A DNA stretch of 64,000 nt from Nocardia sp. NBC_01730. Its GTDB lineage: Bacteria; Actinomycetota; Actinomycetes; Mycobacteriales; Mycobacteriaceae. Below, in pieces: positions 10,501 to 18,077 of the stretch; position 1 is the stretch's first letter, and each line of letters begins with the position of its first letter. The notes under the pieces were generated by a model, which worked only from the letters and a program-made list of their open reading frames with translations, was not told where the DNA came from and ran no database searches. Position numbers and translations under genes: made by a program. The stretch spans positions 2,666,001 through 2,730,000 of the forward strand of contig NZ_CP109162.1 in assembly GCF_035920445.1 (NCBI RefSeq). Direction: 5' to 3'.

Positions 10501-11790
10501 CTCGCAGAGGTGAAAGCCCTTGCGCCGTACGCCGAACCAGATCTGCTCACCCTGCTCGGCGCGCCGCCCGACGGACGCTGGCCGAGCAGTGACGCCGCGT
10601 GGTCCACACCGGAACAGCTGCTATACCAGATCGCGTCGGCGGGGCCGCACGCCGAACCGCGAGTGCTGCCCGACGAGGTCTCCGAGCTGTTCGACAGTCT
10701 CGCCACCGCCACCTCGTCCGTGCGCGCGAGCGAGGCCACCCGCAAGTCCACTCGCAGCGCGGTCACCGCGGCGCTACAGGAGTTCGACGCCGCGCTCGCC
10801 GGTTCCGGCCGCGACTATCGGCTGCAGTGGGACGCGGCCGACGGCCTCACCGTGGTCCAGGTGCACGACGACTACGGCGTTTCGGCGGTCGCCGATTTCG
10901 CCACCCGCATCGATGCCGCGCGCAAGGACCAAGAGCTGCTGCTCACCGACGCCGAGCGGCGCATCCTGGAGGACGCGCTGCTCACCGGCCTCGCCCAGCA
11001 GATCCACGAACGCACCAGCGACGCCCGCCATCTCATCGCCAGAATGGGCGCGGAGATGAAGCAGCGCCGCATGTCCTCAGGCAACACCATCGGCGTGCAC
11101 TGGGTGCTCGCCGACAGCCTGTCCGACGCGGCGCGGGCCATGTGCAAGCTACTCGACCGCGACGCCTCTGCGCTCTCCGCGGCGGACCTGGCAGCGATCC
11201 GGGCGCATTTCGCCGCCGAGATCCGCGCCGCGCGGGCCGCGCACCCGGAACGCTCCTACCCCGAGATTCTCGCGGCGACCCTGGATTACCGCACCTGGCG
11301 GGTGTTCTCGTTCACGCTGATCTCCGCGGACGGCAGCGAGGACAAGCTGACCGTGGCCCGCCACAGCGCGCTGTCGGGTGGCGAGCAGTCGGTGTCGCTG
11401 CACCTGCCGCTGTTCGCCGCCGCGCACGTCATGCTCGATTCGGCCGACCCGCAGGCTCCGCGCCTGCTCGCGCTGGACGAGGCGTTTGCGGGCGTGGACG
11501 ACAACGGACGCAGCGAGTTGCTCGGACTGAGCGTGCAATTCGACCTCGACCTGTTCATGACCGGCTACGACTTGTGGATCACCTACCCGCACGTCCCCGG
11601 CTGCGCGCACTACGACCTTGCGCACGCCACGGCCGAGAACGCCGTCAGCGCGACGCTGCTGGTCTGGGACAGCGGTGATCTGCTCGCCGAACACGACGGC
11701 ACCGATCTGACCGCCGCCCTCGGCTCGCCCAATCGCCGCCGCGTCCCGAACACGATCGAGGGCGGACTCGAGCTGGCGCCGGTGACCTGA
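7600..11790 (+). CDS. jetC: Wadjet type II JetC (TIGR02680), SMC-like ATPase
   Basis: This is a large SMC-like protein of 1396 residues. Walker A is GPNGSGKT at residues 39-46. Two long, Ala/Glu/Arg-rich coiled-coil regions flank a hinge-like globular part (about 570-720, starting GDCPGAPLWRLVRF). The ABC signature LSGGEQ lies near residue 1258 and Walker B RLLALDEAF near 1288. This architecture and the closing motif FAGVDDNGRSELL fit TIGR02680, the motor of type II Wadjet. The length is normal and all ATPase motifs are intact, so the gene looks functional. It follows jetB by three bases. After its stop comes a hairpin and a convergent peptidase gene. The expected jetD, coding for the Toprim-type nuclease subunit, is not there. 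Confidence 0.92.
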   Translation: MSLIHGGVRFTPTRAGIVNLWDYRDQEFCFADGRLVLRGPNGSGKTKALEVLFPFVLDGRIEPRRLNPFAGEERTMKSNLLYRKQESAYSYVWMEFARGRRDDPEVVTVGIGMRATRSSDKVTRWYFVADGRVGVDFSLIGPDDRPFTRKQLAEQIGTDSIVDRPVEYRNAIDARMFGLGTQRYDQLINLILTLRRPQLAKNLDPRGLSQALTDGLRPLDEQLILDAARSFSDMEEVGRTLEGLVHADTATRAFVAVYRKYLAVQAKTDVDLVRARLDAVTHASTALFAATALRKRREAERTTAETRAEDADRTYEQALADRENLQRSSAYEGKQQLDDLADAVRRLESSAGVHGDKALKTRQTMDQRAQEAERTRTAVRTARAALARGEDELRTAAEEAGIMWTPLPETARAEQLTAAVRAHAEERDADVRAARKALGFLDSAAAERTRAERLAERARELREAAAAEVAHAEAAVALARTEAACALRAWWDEHREVYSPLRDGLFEALDTAVAQAGSDEATVAEVLVERAEPLLDEIRTRRRDARARAATAAARITELNTERDRVAAQRDDAPPAFVARSGRTGDCPGAPLWRLVRFADDVSPEAAAGIEAALHAADLLDGWVCADDELPSDYESDQFLVPLSANQRPSGRTLVDVLVVEDDSDTLTVPRQTVADVLASIALYDDADEPTGVVAIGISGSFRQGVQVGGHRKADAEFIGATARARRRAARVAELAAAIEVASESRRAAEQDEEDATAELARISAAAKALSRPTAITATLRAVAETAGMMRSRSEAGAQAERDLDQAVAEVSAVEKKLRATAATHRTPRSARELDALAAAIRHFENTGTGLLRLRTEYEREREREREGEDRLTEAADLAEAFAEEAEAAQSGYQEQLRKLETLRDALGAGAADIDRELDLARQRIEATKAEQKAARKAANEAIEAVGDAEAAYRTAHESLGTALTEVLAEVKALAPYAEPDLLTLLGAPPDGRWPSSDAAWSTPEQLLYQIASAGPHAEPRVLPDEVSELFDSLATATSSVRASEATRKSTRSAVTAALQEFDAALAGSGRDYRLQWDAADGLTVVQVHDDYGVSAVADFATRIDAARKDQELLLTDAERRILEDALLTGLAQQIHERTSDARHLIARMGAEMKQRRMSSGNTIGVHWVLADSLSDAARAMCKLLDRDASALSAADLAAIRAHFAAEIRAARAAHPERSYPEILAATLDYRTWRVFSFTLISADGSEDKLTVARHSALSGGEQSVSLHLPLFAAAHVMLDSADPQAPRLLALDEAFAGVDDNGRSELLGLSVQFDLDLFMTGYDLWITYPHVPGCAHYDLAHATAENAVSATLLVWDSGDLLAEHDGTDLTAALGSPNRRRVPNTIEGGLELAPVT

Positions 11791-11797
11791 CTTCGAA

Positions 11798-11814
11798 GGC
11801 CGCGCGGTGCGGCC
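11798..11814. terminator. Hairpin between convergent jetC and the M15 peptidase gene
   Basis: GGCCGC and GCGGCC form a six-pair stem with a five-base loop. It starts eight bases after the jetC stop. There is no T-tract, which is common for actinobacterial terminators. The symmetry would let it serve both converging genes. Confidence 0.4.
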
Positions 11815-11874
11815 ATCGGTCCCGAGCGGACGATGGTGTGGGTGCGGTCGCCGGCCACCCGTTCGCCGAAATGG

Positions 11875-12405
11875 CTACCGCTCGCTCGCGTCCGGCCGCA
11901 TCGGCGGGCAGTCCACGCCCGGCACGGTAGCCAGCTCGAAATGCCACCACTCGTTGTCGAACATCCGGCACAGCCCCCAGCGATTGCCGTTGGCCTCCAG
12001 CCACTGCGCACCCTGCTGTGGGCCGACGTCGATCGCCCGCCCGGACACGTGCGTGGACTCCGCGGGCGGCAGCACCCACCGCCGGGTGGCCTCGGGGCTG
12101 CCGTAGGTCGCCAGTCCGTCGTCCCACAGCACCTGCTGCTCGTCCGGCGTCCGGTATCCGGAGGTGATGGACAGCGGCACGCTCTGCGCGCGCGCCTCGC
12201 GTTCGGCGAGCGTGTACGCCAGAGCCAACCGGGGCTCGAGCCCCTCGGTTCCGGCCGCCGACCCCGCCGACTGCCGCTGATCGGTCGCGACGCCGGGCTC
12301 GGCCTGCGTCTGCCCCGCCATCGCCCCGGTCACGACCAGCGCGGACAGCACCGCCACCGGCAGCCCCTTCAGCATACGATTCCGCCCACCACTCCACAGC
12401 ACCAT
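11875..12405 (-). CDS. M15 family D-Ala-D-Ala carboxypeptidase (VanY-like), exported
   Basis: This 176-residue protein has a hydrophobic export signal (LKGLPVAVLSALVVTGAMAG), with likely cleavage after TQAEP or nearby. Its mature part carries the zinc peptidase motifs of the M15B/VanY family: ITSGYRTPDEQ, STHVSGRAIDVG (metal-binding His and Asp) and EWWHFEL (catalytic Glu and metal-binding His). It should trim D-Ala-D-Ala or related crosslinks of cell-wall peptides outside the membrane. An internal ATG (MLKGLP) ten residues in could be the real start, as it sits directly before the signal. It converges on jetC and faces a long gene-free stretch upstream. Confidence 0.86.
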   Translation of the reverse strand: MVLWSGGRNRMLKGLPVAVLSALVVTGAMAGQTQAEPGVATDQRQSAGSAAGTEGLEPRLALAYTLAEREARAQSVPLSITSGYRTPDEQQVLWDDGLATYGSPEATRRWVLPPAESTHVSGRAIDVGPQQGAQWLEANGNRWGLCRMFDNEWWHFELATVPGVDCPPMRPDASER

Positions 12406-13064
12406 GTCGCGATGCTATCGCCTGCGTGCGCCGAGCCGGGTATCCCCGGTTCGGCGCACGCGGTGCGCGTGGCGCTCGCGGCGCCGGATACCGAGCCGCC
12501 CGTGGCGCACGCCGACTACCCGCACGAAGCGGACGGTGGCAACGCGACGACCGTGCCGATCTGCTTCAGTGTGCCCGCAAGCACGGCGAGCGGCCGCACA
12601 GATTCGAAGCAGCGACCCTGTGGACAACATCTGGCGAATCACGCTGCAAACAGCACAATTCGGATACACAGGGCACACAAAGTGTGATCATAGCTAAACG
12701 ATATGTCCGATTGTGAGTCAATTATCCCCAGCTGGCTAACATTTCGCTCACAAGGAAATCCCATTGTCCACAATCTATTCCAGTGCTGTGGATCACAGTA
12801 CGAAAGGGGTTGCCATTGATCCGGATTGTCGGAATCCTCCGACCTGCACGCGATTCGCGACCGCACCATCACGCACGGTCGACGCCGAGAGCGCGAAACT
12901 CGTTGTTCTCCAAGCCCCTGCGAATCGGGCCGGACGCACGGCGGACGGCTTCCGGGCCAACGCCGGGTAGCCGTCCGCAGGTCGAGCGGTCGATCCAGAA
13001 ACACGAGTTTCCACATTCGCTCCCCAGAATGTGAAGAGCTACTACACCGGACAATCCGGCCGAA
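12406..13064. other. Gene-free stretch, AT-richer than its surroundings
   Basis: About 660 bases separate the divergently read M15 peptidase and the stop of the antitoxin-like gene. The short ORFs in it have no convincing start or protein character. The stretch from about 12640 to 12840 is clearly richer in A and T than the neighbouring genes. It contains the cluster of DnaA-box-like sites listed separately. From 12840 to 13064 I see nothing further. Confidence 0.6.
12619..12795. promoter_or_regulatory. Cluster of four DnaA-box-like sequences
   Basis: Two perfect copies of the actinobacterial-type DnaA box TTGTCCACA occur, one reversed at 12619-12627 and one direct at 12764-12772. TTATCCCCA lies at 12722-12730, and a reversed TGATCCACA at 12787-12795. 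All four fall within 177 bases of AT-rich, gene-free DNA. No dnaA, dnaN, parAB or rep gene is in the window, so this is not the normal chromosomal oriC locus. It could titrate DnaA, or be a remnant of a replication origin. Confidence 0.45.
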
Positions 13065-13529
13065 TCACACGCGCGCCGGACCGTCCAGCGCACTCGGCCG
13101 CGCCCGCGTTGCGGCCACCCGCGCGCGGGCACGGCGAATCGCCTCCACTGCTTCGCGATTGCGCCCGATCCGCTCGAGGATCTCGGCGCCGTGCGCGCGG
13201 GCATAGGCGACGGCGACCCTGATCCGGCCGACGTTCAGGTCCGATTTCGCACCGAGGATTTCGATGCGGCGTTCCGCGGGACCATCCAATTCGCGTAGAC
13301 GCGCAACGACTTCCCAGACCTCGGGGCCTGCCGCCAGCGCGGCGCGACGGTCGTTCATCGGTCCACGGAAGACGATCCCGGGATGGTCCAGCTGATCGAC
13401 ACCCTCCCGGATCAGGCGATCGAGTAGTGCGGTGCAGCTCGTTCCGTCCCGGGCGGCGCGCTCGGCCAATCGCCGAACCGCCGACTCGGAGATACACAAC
13501 GACATCGGTACAGCCCTGGATGTACTCAT
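13065..13529 (-). CDS. Antitoxin-like protein (CopG/DUF433-like), orphan
   Basis: This 154-residue cytosolic protein starts at an ATG with a strong GAGGAGG site a few bases upstream. The first 50 residues (LCISESAVRRLAERAARDGTS) look like the ribbon-helix-helix or CopG-type N-terminus of antitoxins. The middle, HPGIVFRGPMNDRRAALAAG followed by PEVWEVVARL, resembles actinobacterial DUF433-like antitoxin proteins. Such genes usually sit beside a PIN-domain toxin, but no toxin gene is next to it; downstream is the AT-rich gene-free stretch. A DNA-binding antitoxin or regulator role is therefore inferred only. Confidence 0.6.
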   Translation of the reverse strand: MSTSRAVPMSLCISESAVRRLAERAARDGTSCTALLDRLIREGVDQLDHPGIVFRGPMNDRRAALAAGPEVWEVVARLRELDGPAERRIEILGAKSDLNVGRIRVAVAYARAHGAEILERIGRNREAVEAIRRARARVAATRARPSALDGPARV

Positions 13530-13669
13530 TGCCCTCCTCAACTTGCGTCGGCAGCCGAAACCAACGACGTACTTCGCTGAGGGTTCCCGGGGCATGACGA
13601 CGCCACCCCGGTGATCGGGGGGACATCGCCGTGTCCGCGCGCTGCCACCACGCGGGTTCGAACGACGAT

Positions 13670-15346
13670 TCAGACGCGCTCTCGGGAGCGGGTGCGCACG
13701 CGCAGCGCGATCGGCTTCTGGGTTTCGGCGAAAAAGTCGTTGCCTTTGTCGTCTACGACGATGAACGCGGGAAAATCGTCGACCTCGATCTTCCACACGG
13801 CTTCCATGCCCAGTTCGGGGTACTCCAGCACCTCGACCGACTTGATGCAGTCCAGCGCCAGCCGCGCGGCCGGGCCGCCGATGGAACCGAGGTAGAAGCC
13901 GCCGTGCTCCTTGCACGCCTTGGTCACCTGCGCGGACCGATTGCCCTTGGCGAGCATGACGAACGAGCCGCCTGCGGCCTGGAACTGGTCGACGTACGAG
14001 TCCATCCGGCCCGCGGTGGTCGGGCCGAAGGAGCCGGAGGCGTAGCCCTCGGGCGTCTTGGCCGGGCCCGCGTAGTAGACGGCCATGTCGCGCAGGTAGT
14101 CCGGCATCGGCTCGCCCGCGTCGAGGCGCTCCTTGATCTTGGCATGCGCGATGTCGCGCGCGACCACGAGCGGCCCGGTCAGCGAAAGCCGGGTCTTCAC
14201 CGGGTATTTCGACAGCTCGGCGCGAATCTCGTCCATCGGCCGGTTCAAATCGACCCGCACGACCTCACCGCCGAGGATGGCGTCGGTCTGCTCCGGCAGG
14301 TACTGCGCGGGCTCACGCTCGAGCTGCTCCAGGAACACGCCCTCCGCGGTGATCTTGGCCAGCGCCTGTCGATCCGCCGAGCAGGACACCGCGATGGCCA
14401 CCGGGCAACTGGCGCCGTGCCGCGGTAGACGCACCACACGCACATCGTGGCAGAAGTATTTGCCGCCGAACTGCGCGCCGATGCCGAAGGACTGCGTCAG
14501 CTCGAAGACCTTCTCCTCCAGCTCCAGGTCGCGGAACGCGTGCGCGGCCAGCGAGCCTTCGGTGGGCAGGGTGTCCAGATAGTGCGCGGAGGCGTACTTC
14601 GCCGTCTTCAACGCGAACTCGGCGCTGGTACCGCCGATGACGATCGCGAGGTGATATGGCGGGCAGGCCGCGGTGCCGAGCGAGCGGATCTTCTCGTCCA
14701 GGAACTCCAGCATCCGCGTGGGGTTCAGGATGGCCTTGGTCTCCTGGTACAGGAACGACTTGTTCGCCGAGCCACCGCCTTTGGCCATGAACAGGAACTT
14801 GTACGCCGGATGCGCCGAGTCACCCGCCGTGGAGTACAGCTCGATCTGCGCGGGCAGGTTGGAGCCGGTGTTCTTCTCGTCCCACATCGTGATCGGCGCC
14901 AGCTGCGAGTAGCGCAGGTTCAGTTCGGTGTAGGCGTCGAAGACGCCGCGGCTGATCCATTCGGCGTCGTCGGCGCCGGTGAGCACTCCCTCGGACTTCT
15001 TGCCCATCACGATCGCGGTGCCGGTGTCCTGGCACATCGGCAGGATGCCGCCCGCGGAGATGTTGACGTTCTTCAGCAGGTCCAGCGCGACGAAGCGGTC
15101 GTTGCCGCTGGACTCCGGGTCGTCGATGATCTTACGCAGTTGGCCCAGGTGCGCGGGGCGCAGGTAGTGACTGATGTCGTGCATGGCCGTTTCGGTGAGC
15201 AGTCGCAGCGCCTCCGGCTCGACCTGCAGAAATGTGCGGCCGTTGTGCTCGAAGGTGCTGACGCCCTCGGTGGTGAGCAGCCGGTAGGGGGTGTCGTCCC
15301 GGCCGATCGGCAGCAGATCTGAATAGCGGAAGTCCGGCGCGGTCAC
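13670..15346 (-). CDS. fum: Fumarate hydratase class I
   Basis: This 558-residue [4Fe-4S] fumarase interconverts fumarate and malate in the TCA cycle. The N-terminal iron-sulfur half shows [28 protein letters not shown], and [15 protein letters not shown], which supply the cluster cysteines. The C-terminal half shows the family motif [16 protein letters not shown] and ends in the usual [17 protein letters not shown] region. The start is the GTG at 15346, with AAGGAG eight bases upstream; the longer ORF adds an unrelated 30 residues. The gene is divergent from a MarR regulator. Many actinobacteria use class II FumC, so the class I enzyme is a lineage trait worth noting. Confidence 0.95.
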   Translation of the reverse strand: MTAPDFRYSDLLPIGRDDTPYRLLTTEGVSTFEHNGRTFLQVEPEALRLLTETAMHDISHYLRPAHLGQLRKIIDDPESSGNDRFVALDLLKNVNISAGGILPMCQDTGTAIVMGKKSEGVLTGADDAEWISRGVFDAYTELNLRYSQLAPITMWDEKNTGSNLPAQIELYSTAGDSAHPAYKFLFMAKGGGSANKSFLYQETKAILNPTRMLEFLDEKIRSLGTAACPPYHLAIVIGGTSAEFALKTAKYASAHYLDTLPTEGSLAAHAFRDLELEEKVFELTQSFGIGAQFGGKYFCHDVRVVRLPRHGASCPVAIAVSCSADRQALAKITAEGVFLEQLEREPAQYLPEQTDAILGGEVVRVDLNRPMDEIRAELSKYPVKTRLSLTGPLVVARDIAHAKIKERLDAGEPMPDYLRDMAVYYAGPAKTPEGYASGSFGPTTAGRMDSYVDQFQAAGGSFVMLAKGNRSAQVTKACKEHGGFYLGSIGGPAARLALDCIKSVEVLEYPELGMEAVWKIEVDDFPAFIVVDDKGNDFFAETQKPIALRVRTRSRERV

Positions 15347-15440
15347 CAGTCGCACTCCTTTTGGGTGGGCCCGAGCGCTGACGAACACCGGGCTGGTCAC
15401 GAGAACAGCGAGCCTAGCGGCCGAGCCGCACCCCACCGAT

Positions 15441-15492
15441 GGTTAGGCAACCCTATGTCGAGCAGTCGACCTAAAAGGTTGCACGTTCAACC
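15441..15492. promoter_or_regulatory. Two GGTT/AACC inverted repeats between fum and marR
   Basis: GGTT-N4-AACC (15441-15452) and GGTTG-N6-CAACC (15477-15492) share the same half-site and lie in the divergent intergenic region. They could be operators for the adjacent MarR protein. The spacing differs between the two, which weakens the case. Confidence 0.3.
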
Positions 15493-15625
15493 CAGGTGGT
15501 GCTACCTCTCATCTCTGAGAAAGCGCCCGGGTGTCCCCTCGTCCGGCCGTGTGCAGACTATTCGCGCGCCGCGCCGAGCGACGCGGAATGTTCGATGCCA
15601 GATGTTCAGAGTTTGGAGCGCTATC

Positions 15626-16096
15626 GTGACCGATCCCCATTGGCTCGATGACGTCGAGATGCGCGCCTGGGTAGGTTTCGTGCGCACCCGCGACCTCATC
15701 GCCGCGGCGGTCGGGCGGGACTCCACCAGGGAGTCCGACCTCACCTATGTCGAATACTCGGTCCTCGCCTACCTGGTGGACACCACCGATCACCGGCTTA
15801 CCTTCGCCGCGCTGGCGGCCAAACTCGAGTGGTCGCAGAGCAGGCTCTCGCACCAGATCACCCGGATGGAGAAACGCGGCCTGGTGGTGCGCGAGCCGAT
15901 CCCCGACGACGCCCGCCGCACCGCCGCGCGGCTCACACAGCGCGGCGCCGAGGTGCTGACCGGCGCCGCACCCGCGCACGTGCAGAGTGTGCGCAGGCAC
16001 ATGATCGACATCCTCGATCGCCAACAGCTGGCCGCGCTCGCCGACATCTACGACACGCTGCTCACGCACCATCGAAGAGCGGCGGCCGAGAGTTGA
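15626..16096 (+). CDS. MarR family regulator
   Basis: The protein has 156 residues from the GTG start, which has a GGAG about eight bases upstream; an ATG eight codons earlier is the alternative. The winged-helix domain (about 40-115) is clear: LTFAALAAKLEWSQSRLSHQI is the DNA-reading helix-turn-helix, followed by the MarR signature RMEKRGLVVREPIPDDARRT. The flanking helices form the dimer interface. It is divergent from fumarase and converges on mftD with only a few bases between. Its ligand and targets are unknown. Confidence 0.87.
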   Translation: MTDPHWLDDVEMRAWVGFVRTRDLIAAAVGRDSTRESDLTYVEYSVLAYLVDTTDHRLTFAALAAKLEWSQSRLSHQITRMEKRGLVVREPIPDDARRTAARLTQRGAEVLTGAAPAHVQSVRRHMIDILDRQQLAALADIYDTLLTHHRRAAAES

Positions 16097-16100
16097 ACCG

Positions 16101-17339
16101 TCAGGCGGACGTGGATGCCGACGGTTGCACCGTGCACTCCGTCGACGTGTCTGCCGCACCGGCTGATTCGGGCACCCCGAGCGCCCGCTCGAACCCGGCA
16201 GGCACCACAAGATCCGAGCGGTCCAGCTCGGCGACACTGGTCTTGCGCAGGCCGAGCAGCGCCGCATCGATGCCGCCGCGCAGGATGTCCAGCACGTTCT
16301 CCACGCCGACCTGCCCGTTCGCGGCCAGCCCCCACAGGTAGGCACGGCCGATCATCACGGCCCGAGCCCCCAACGCCACCGCCTTCACCACGTCGCTGCC
16401 GCGGCGGATGCCGCCGTCGAGCACCACCTCGATCTGCGACCCCACCGCTTCCACGATCGCAGGCAGCGCCCGGATCGCGGCCGGAGTGCCGTCGAGATTG
16501 TTGCCGCCGTGGTTGGAGACCGAGATCGCCGCGACACCGGCGTCGACCGCGCGGTGGGCGTCGTCCACCCGCATGACGCCCTTGAGCATCACTGGCCCGT
16601 CCCACTGCTCGCAAATCCACCGCACGTCCGCCCAGTCCGGCGCTGGCGTGCCCATCCATTCGCCGTAGGCGCCGAAGAAGCCGGGGGCGGGACCGTCGCC
16701 GACTGCCATGTTCGGCGCGGTCAGATCCGGAATGTGGCCCGAGCGCACATAGCCGGCCAGCCAACGCGGGCGCGCCAGCGTCTGCGGCGCGAACTTCAGC
16801 ATGGTGCGCAGGTCGAGCCTTTCCGGGATCACCGGGCTGCCCCAGTCGCGGCCGTGCGAGAACGACCAGTCCAAGGTCAGGATCAGGCCGACCGCGCCCG
16901 CCGCCTTCGCTCGGCGCATCCGCTGCAGGATCTCCTCCTTGCCGCCGCACCAGTACAGCTGGAAGAAGGTGGCCGGGTTGGCCTCGATCACCGCCTCGAT
17001 CGGTTTGCTGGCGAACGAACTCAGGCCCATCGCGATACCGCGCGCGGCCGCGGCGCGGGCGACAGCGATCTCACCGTCCGGGTGCACCGCCTGCACGCCG
17101 GTCGGCGAGATCAGCACCGGCATCGAAAGCTGTTGTCCCAGTATGGTTGTGGCCTGATCTCTGGTGCCGATCGGCCCCGCGACGTGCGGCGCGAAGCCCA
17201 GTTCGGTGAACGCCTTCCGGTTCTCCTCGATGGTCTGGCCACGCTCGGATCCGGCGATCAGCGCGCCGTACACCGACTTCGGGAGCCGTTTCTTCGCACG
17301 TCGCTGCGCTTCGGCGACAGTCTCGAACCACGGGTTCAT
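16101..17339 (-). CDS. mftD: Pre-mycofactocin synthase MftD
   Basis: This 412-residue FMN enzyme belongs to the alpha-hydroxy-acid oxidase family. In mycofactocin biosynthesis MftD turns the MftE product (AHDP) into the redox-active pre-mycofactocin. The N-terminus (WFETVAEAQRRAKKRLPKSVYGALIAGSE), the motif SPTGVQAVHPDGE, the catalytic SNHGGNNLDGTPA and GGIRRGSDVVKAVALGA match the MftD branch, as I recall it from M. tuberculosis Rv0694. The ATG overlaps the mftE stop (ATGA), so the two are translationally coupled with mftE first. MftC, MftA and MftB, needed for the substrate, are not in the window. Confidence 0.9.
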   Translation of the reverse strand: MNPWFETVAEAQRRAKKRLPKSVYGALIAGSERGQTIEENRKAFTELGFAPHVAGPIGTRDQATTILGQQLSMPVLISPTGVQAVHPDGEIAVARAAAARGIAMGLSSFASKPIEAVIEANPATFFQLYWCGGKEEILQRMRRAKAAGAVGLILTLDWSFSHGRDWGSPVIPERLDLRTMLKFAPQTLARPRWLAGYVRSGHIPDLTAPNMAVGDGPAPGFFGAYGEWMGTPAPDWADVRWICEQWDGPVMLKGVMRVDDAHRAVDAGVAAISVSNHGGNNLDGTPAAIRALPAIVEAVGSQIEVVLDGGIRRGSDVVKAVALGARAVMIGRAYLWGLAANGQVGVENVLDILRGGIDAALLGLRKTSVAELDRSDLVVPAGFERALGVPESAGAADTSTECTVQPSASTSA

Positions 17340-18037
17340 GTTCCGGTCCTTTCCGGGGAGGCTACCGGCCACCAGAGCCGGGTTCGGTCGATCAGGTCAC
17401 CGGTGAGGTGTTCGAGCAGAGCGGCGCCCTCGCCGGCGGTCGCGCCCGCCGGGTCGCCGAGCACGCCGTTGGCGCTCACCGCGCGCACTCCCCCGGCACG
17501 GAGCAGCGGCAGCAACTCCGCCAGCGGACGGGTGTCGCCCGCGGCGGCCAGATCATCGCGGACCCGATCGGGCGCGAGCGCCAACTGAAGTGCCGTCTCC
17601 GACCGCCCGGCATGCGCGTCGCCGTCGAAGCGTGGCAGATAGACGCGCACGTCGCGCGACTCGCTGCGCAGCAGATCCTTCGCCCTTCGCAGCGGTTCGA
17701 TATTGCCGCCGTGCCAGTTGACCAGCAGGATCCGGTCGAAGGTTTCGGTCGCCGAGCGGCACAGCTCGACGATCAGCAGCTCCAGCGCCGCCTGTCCGAT
17801 CGACAGCGTGCCGGGAAAGCCCGCGTGCTCACCGCTGGCGCCGTACGGAATCGCCGGTCCGACAAGCACATCGGGCCGAACAGCAGCGAGCCGGGCACAT
17901 AATACCGCGGCGACGTCCGTGTCGGTGGACAGCGGCAGGTGCGGGCCGTGCTGCTCGGTGGCACCCACCGCCACGGCAAGGATCGCACCCGCGGCGGCCC
18001 ACGCGCCCGCTTCGGGCGAGGTGAGATCCGCCAACAT
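17336..18037 (-). CDS. mftE: Mycofactocin peptidase MftE (creatininase family)
   Basis: This 233-residue cytosolic metallopeptidase of the creatininase fold, in the mycofactocin pathway, frees the modified C-terminal dipeptide from the precursor MftA. Metal-binding motifs are visible: GATEQHGPHLPLSTDTDVA near residue 26 and LLVNWHGGNIEPL. The region PAIPYGASGEHAGFPGTLSIG is also typical. It is the first gene of a two-gene operon with mftD. Forty bases separate its start from the divergent regulator mftR, with a palindrome in between. The usual mftA-B-C-D-E-F order is not kept here. Confidence 0.87.
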   Translation of the reverse strand: MLADLTSPEAGAWAAAGAILAVAVGATEQHGPHLPLSTDTDVAAVLCARLAAVRPDVLVGPAIPYGASGEHAGFPGTLSIGQAALELLIVELCRSATETFDRILLVNWHGGNIEPLRRAKDLLRSESRDVRVYLPRFDGDAHAGRSETALQLALAPDRVRDDLAAAGDTRPLAELLPLLRAGGVRAVSANGVLGDPAGATAGEGAALLEHLTGDLIDRTRLWWPVASPERTGT

Positions 18038-18044
18038 GCCGCGA

Positions 18045-18070
18045 GATTATCGTCAGTCACTGACATAATC
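18045..18070. promoter_or_regulatory. Candidate MftR operator in the mftR/mftE intergenic region
   Basis: A 13-base palindrome, GTCAGT-C-ACTGAC (18052-18064), lies between the two divergent starts. It is flanked by GATTAT and ATAATC, which are reverse complements with a one-base offset. TetR-family regulators commonly bind this kind of site, and MftR is the adjacent gene. Confidence 0.6.
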
Positions 18071-18077
18071 AAGGGCC

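Noticed and set aside
12435..12445. Other GGGTAT sequences as stress promoters (for example here and near 50803)
   Set aside because: No GTTT at the right distance upstream.
11791..13064. Hidden or frame-broken jetD after jetC
   Set aside because: All frames on both strands were read. They contain only the M15 peptidase and non-coding DNA, with no Toprim or DUF2399-like segment.
13606..13620. CCCCG-GTGAT-CGGGG stem downstream of fumarase as terminator
   Set aside because: Five pairs only and no T-run; GC-rich DNA produces many such stems by chance.
18038..18077. A mftA precursor peptide gene between mftR and mftE
   Set aside because: The gap is 40 bases, too short, and is taken up by the palindrome.
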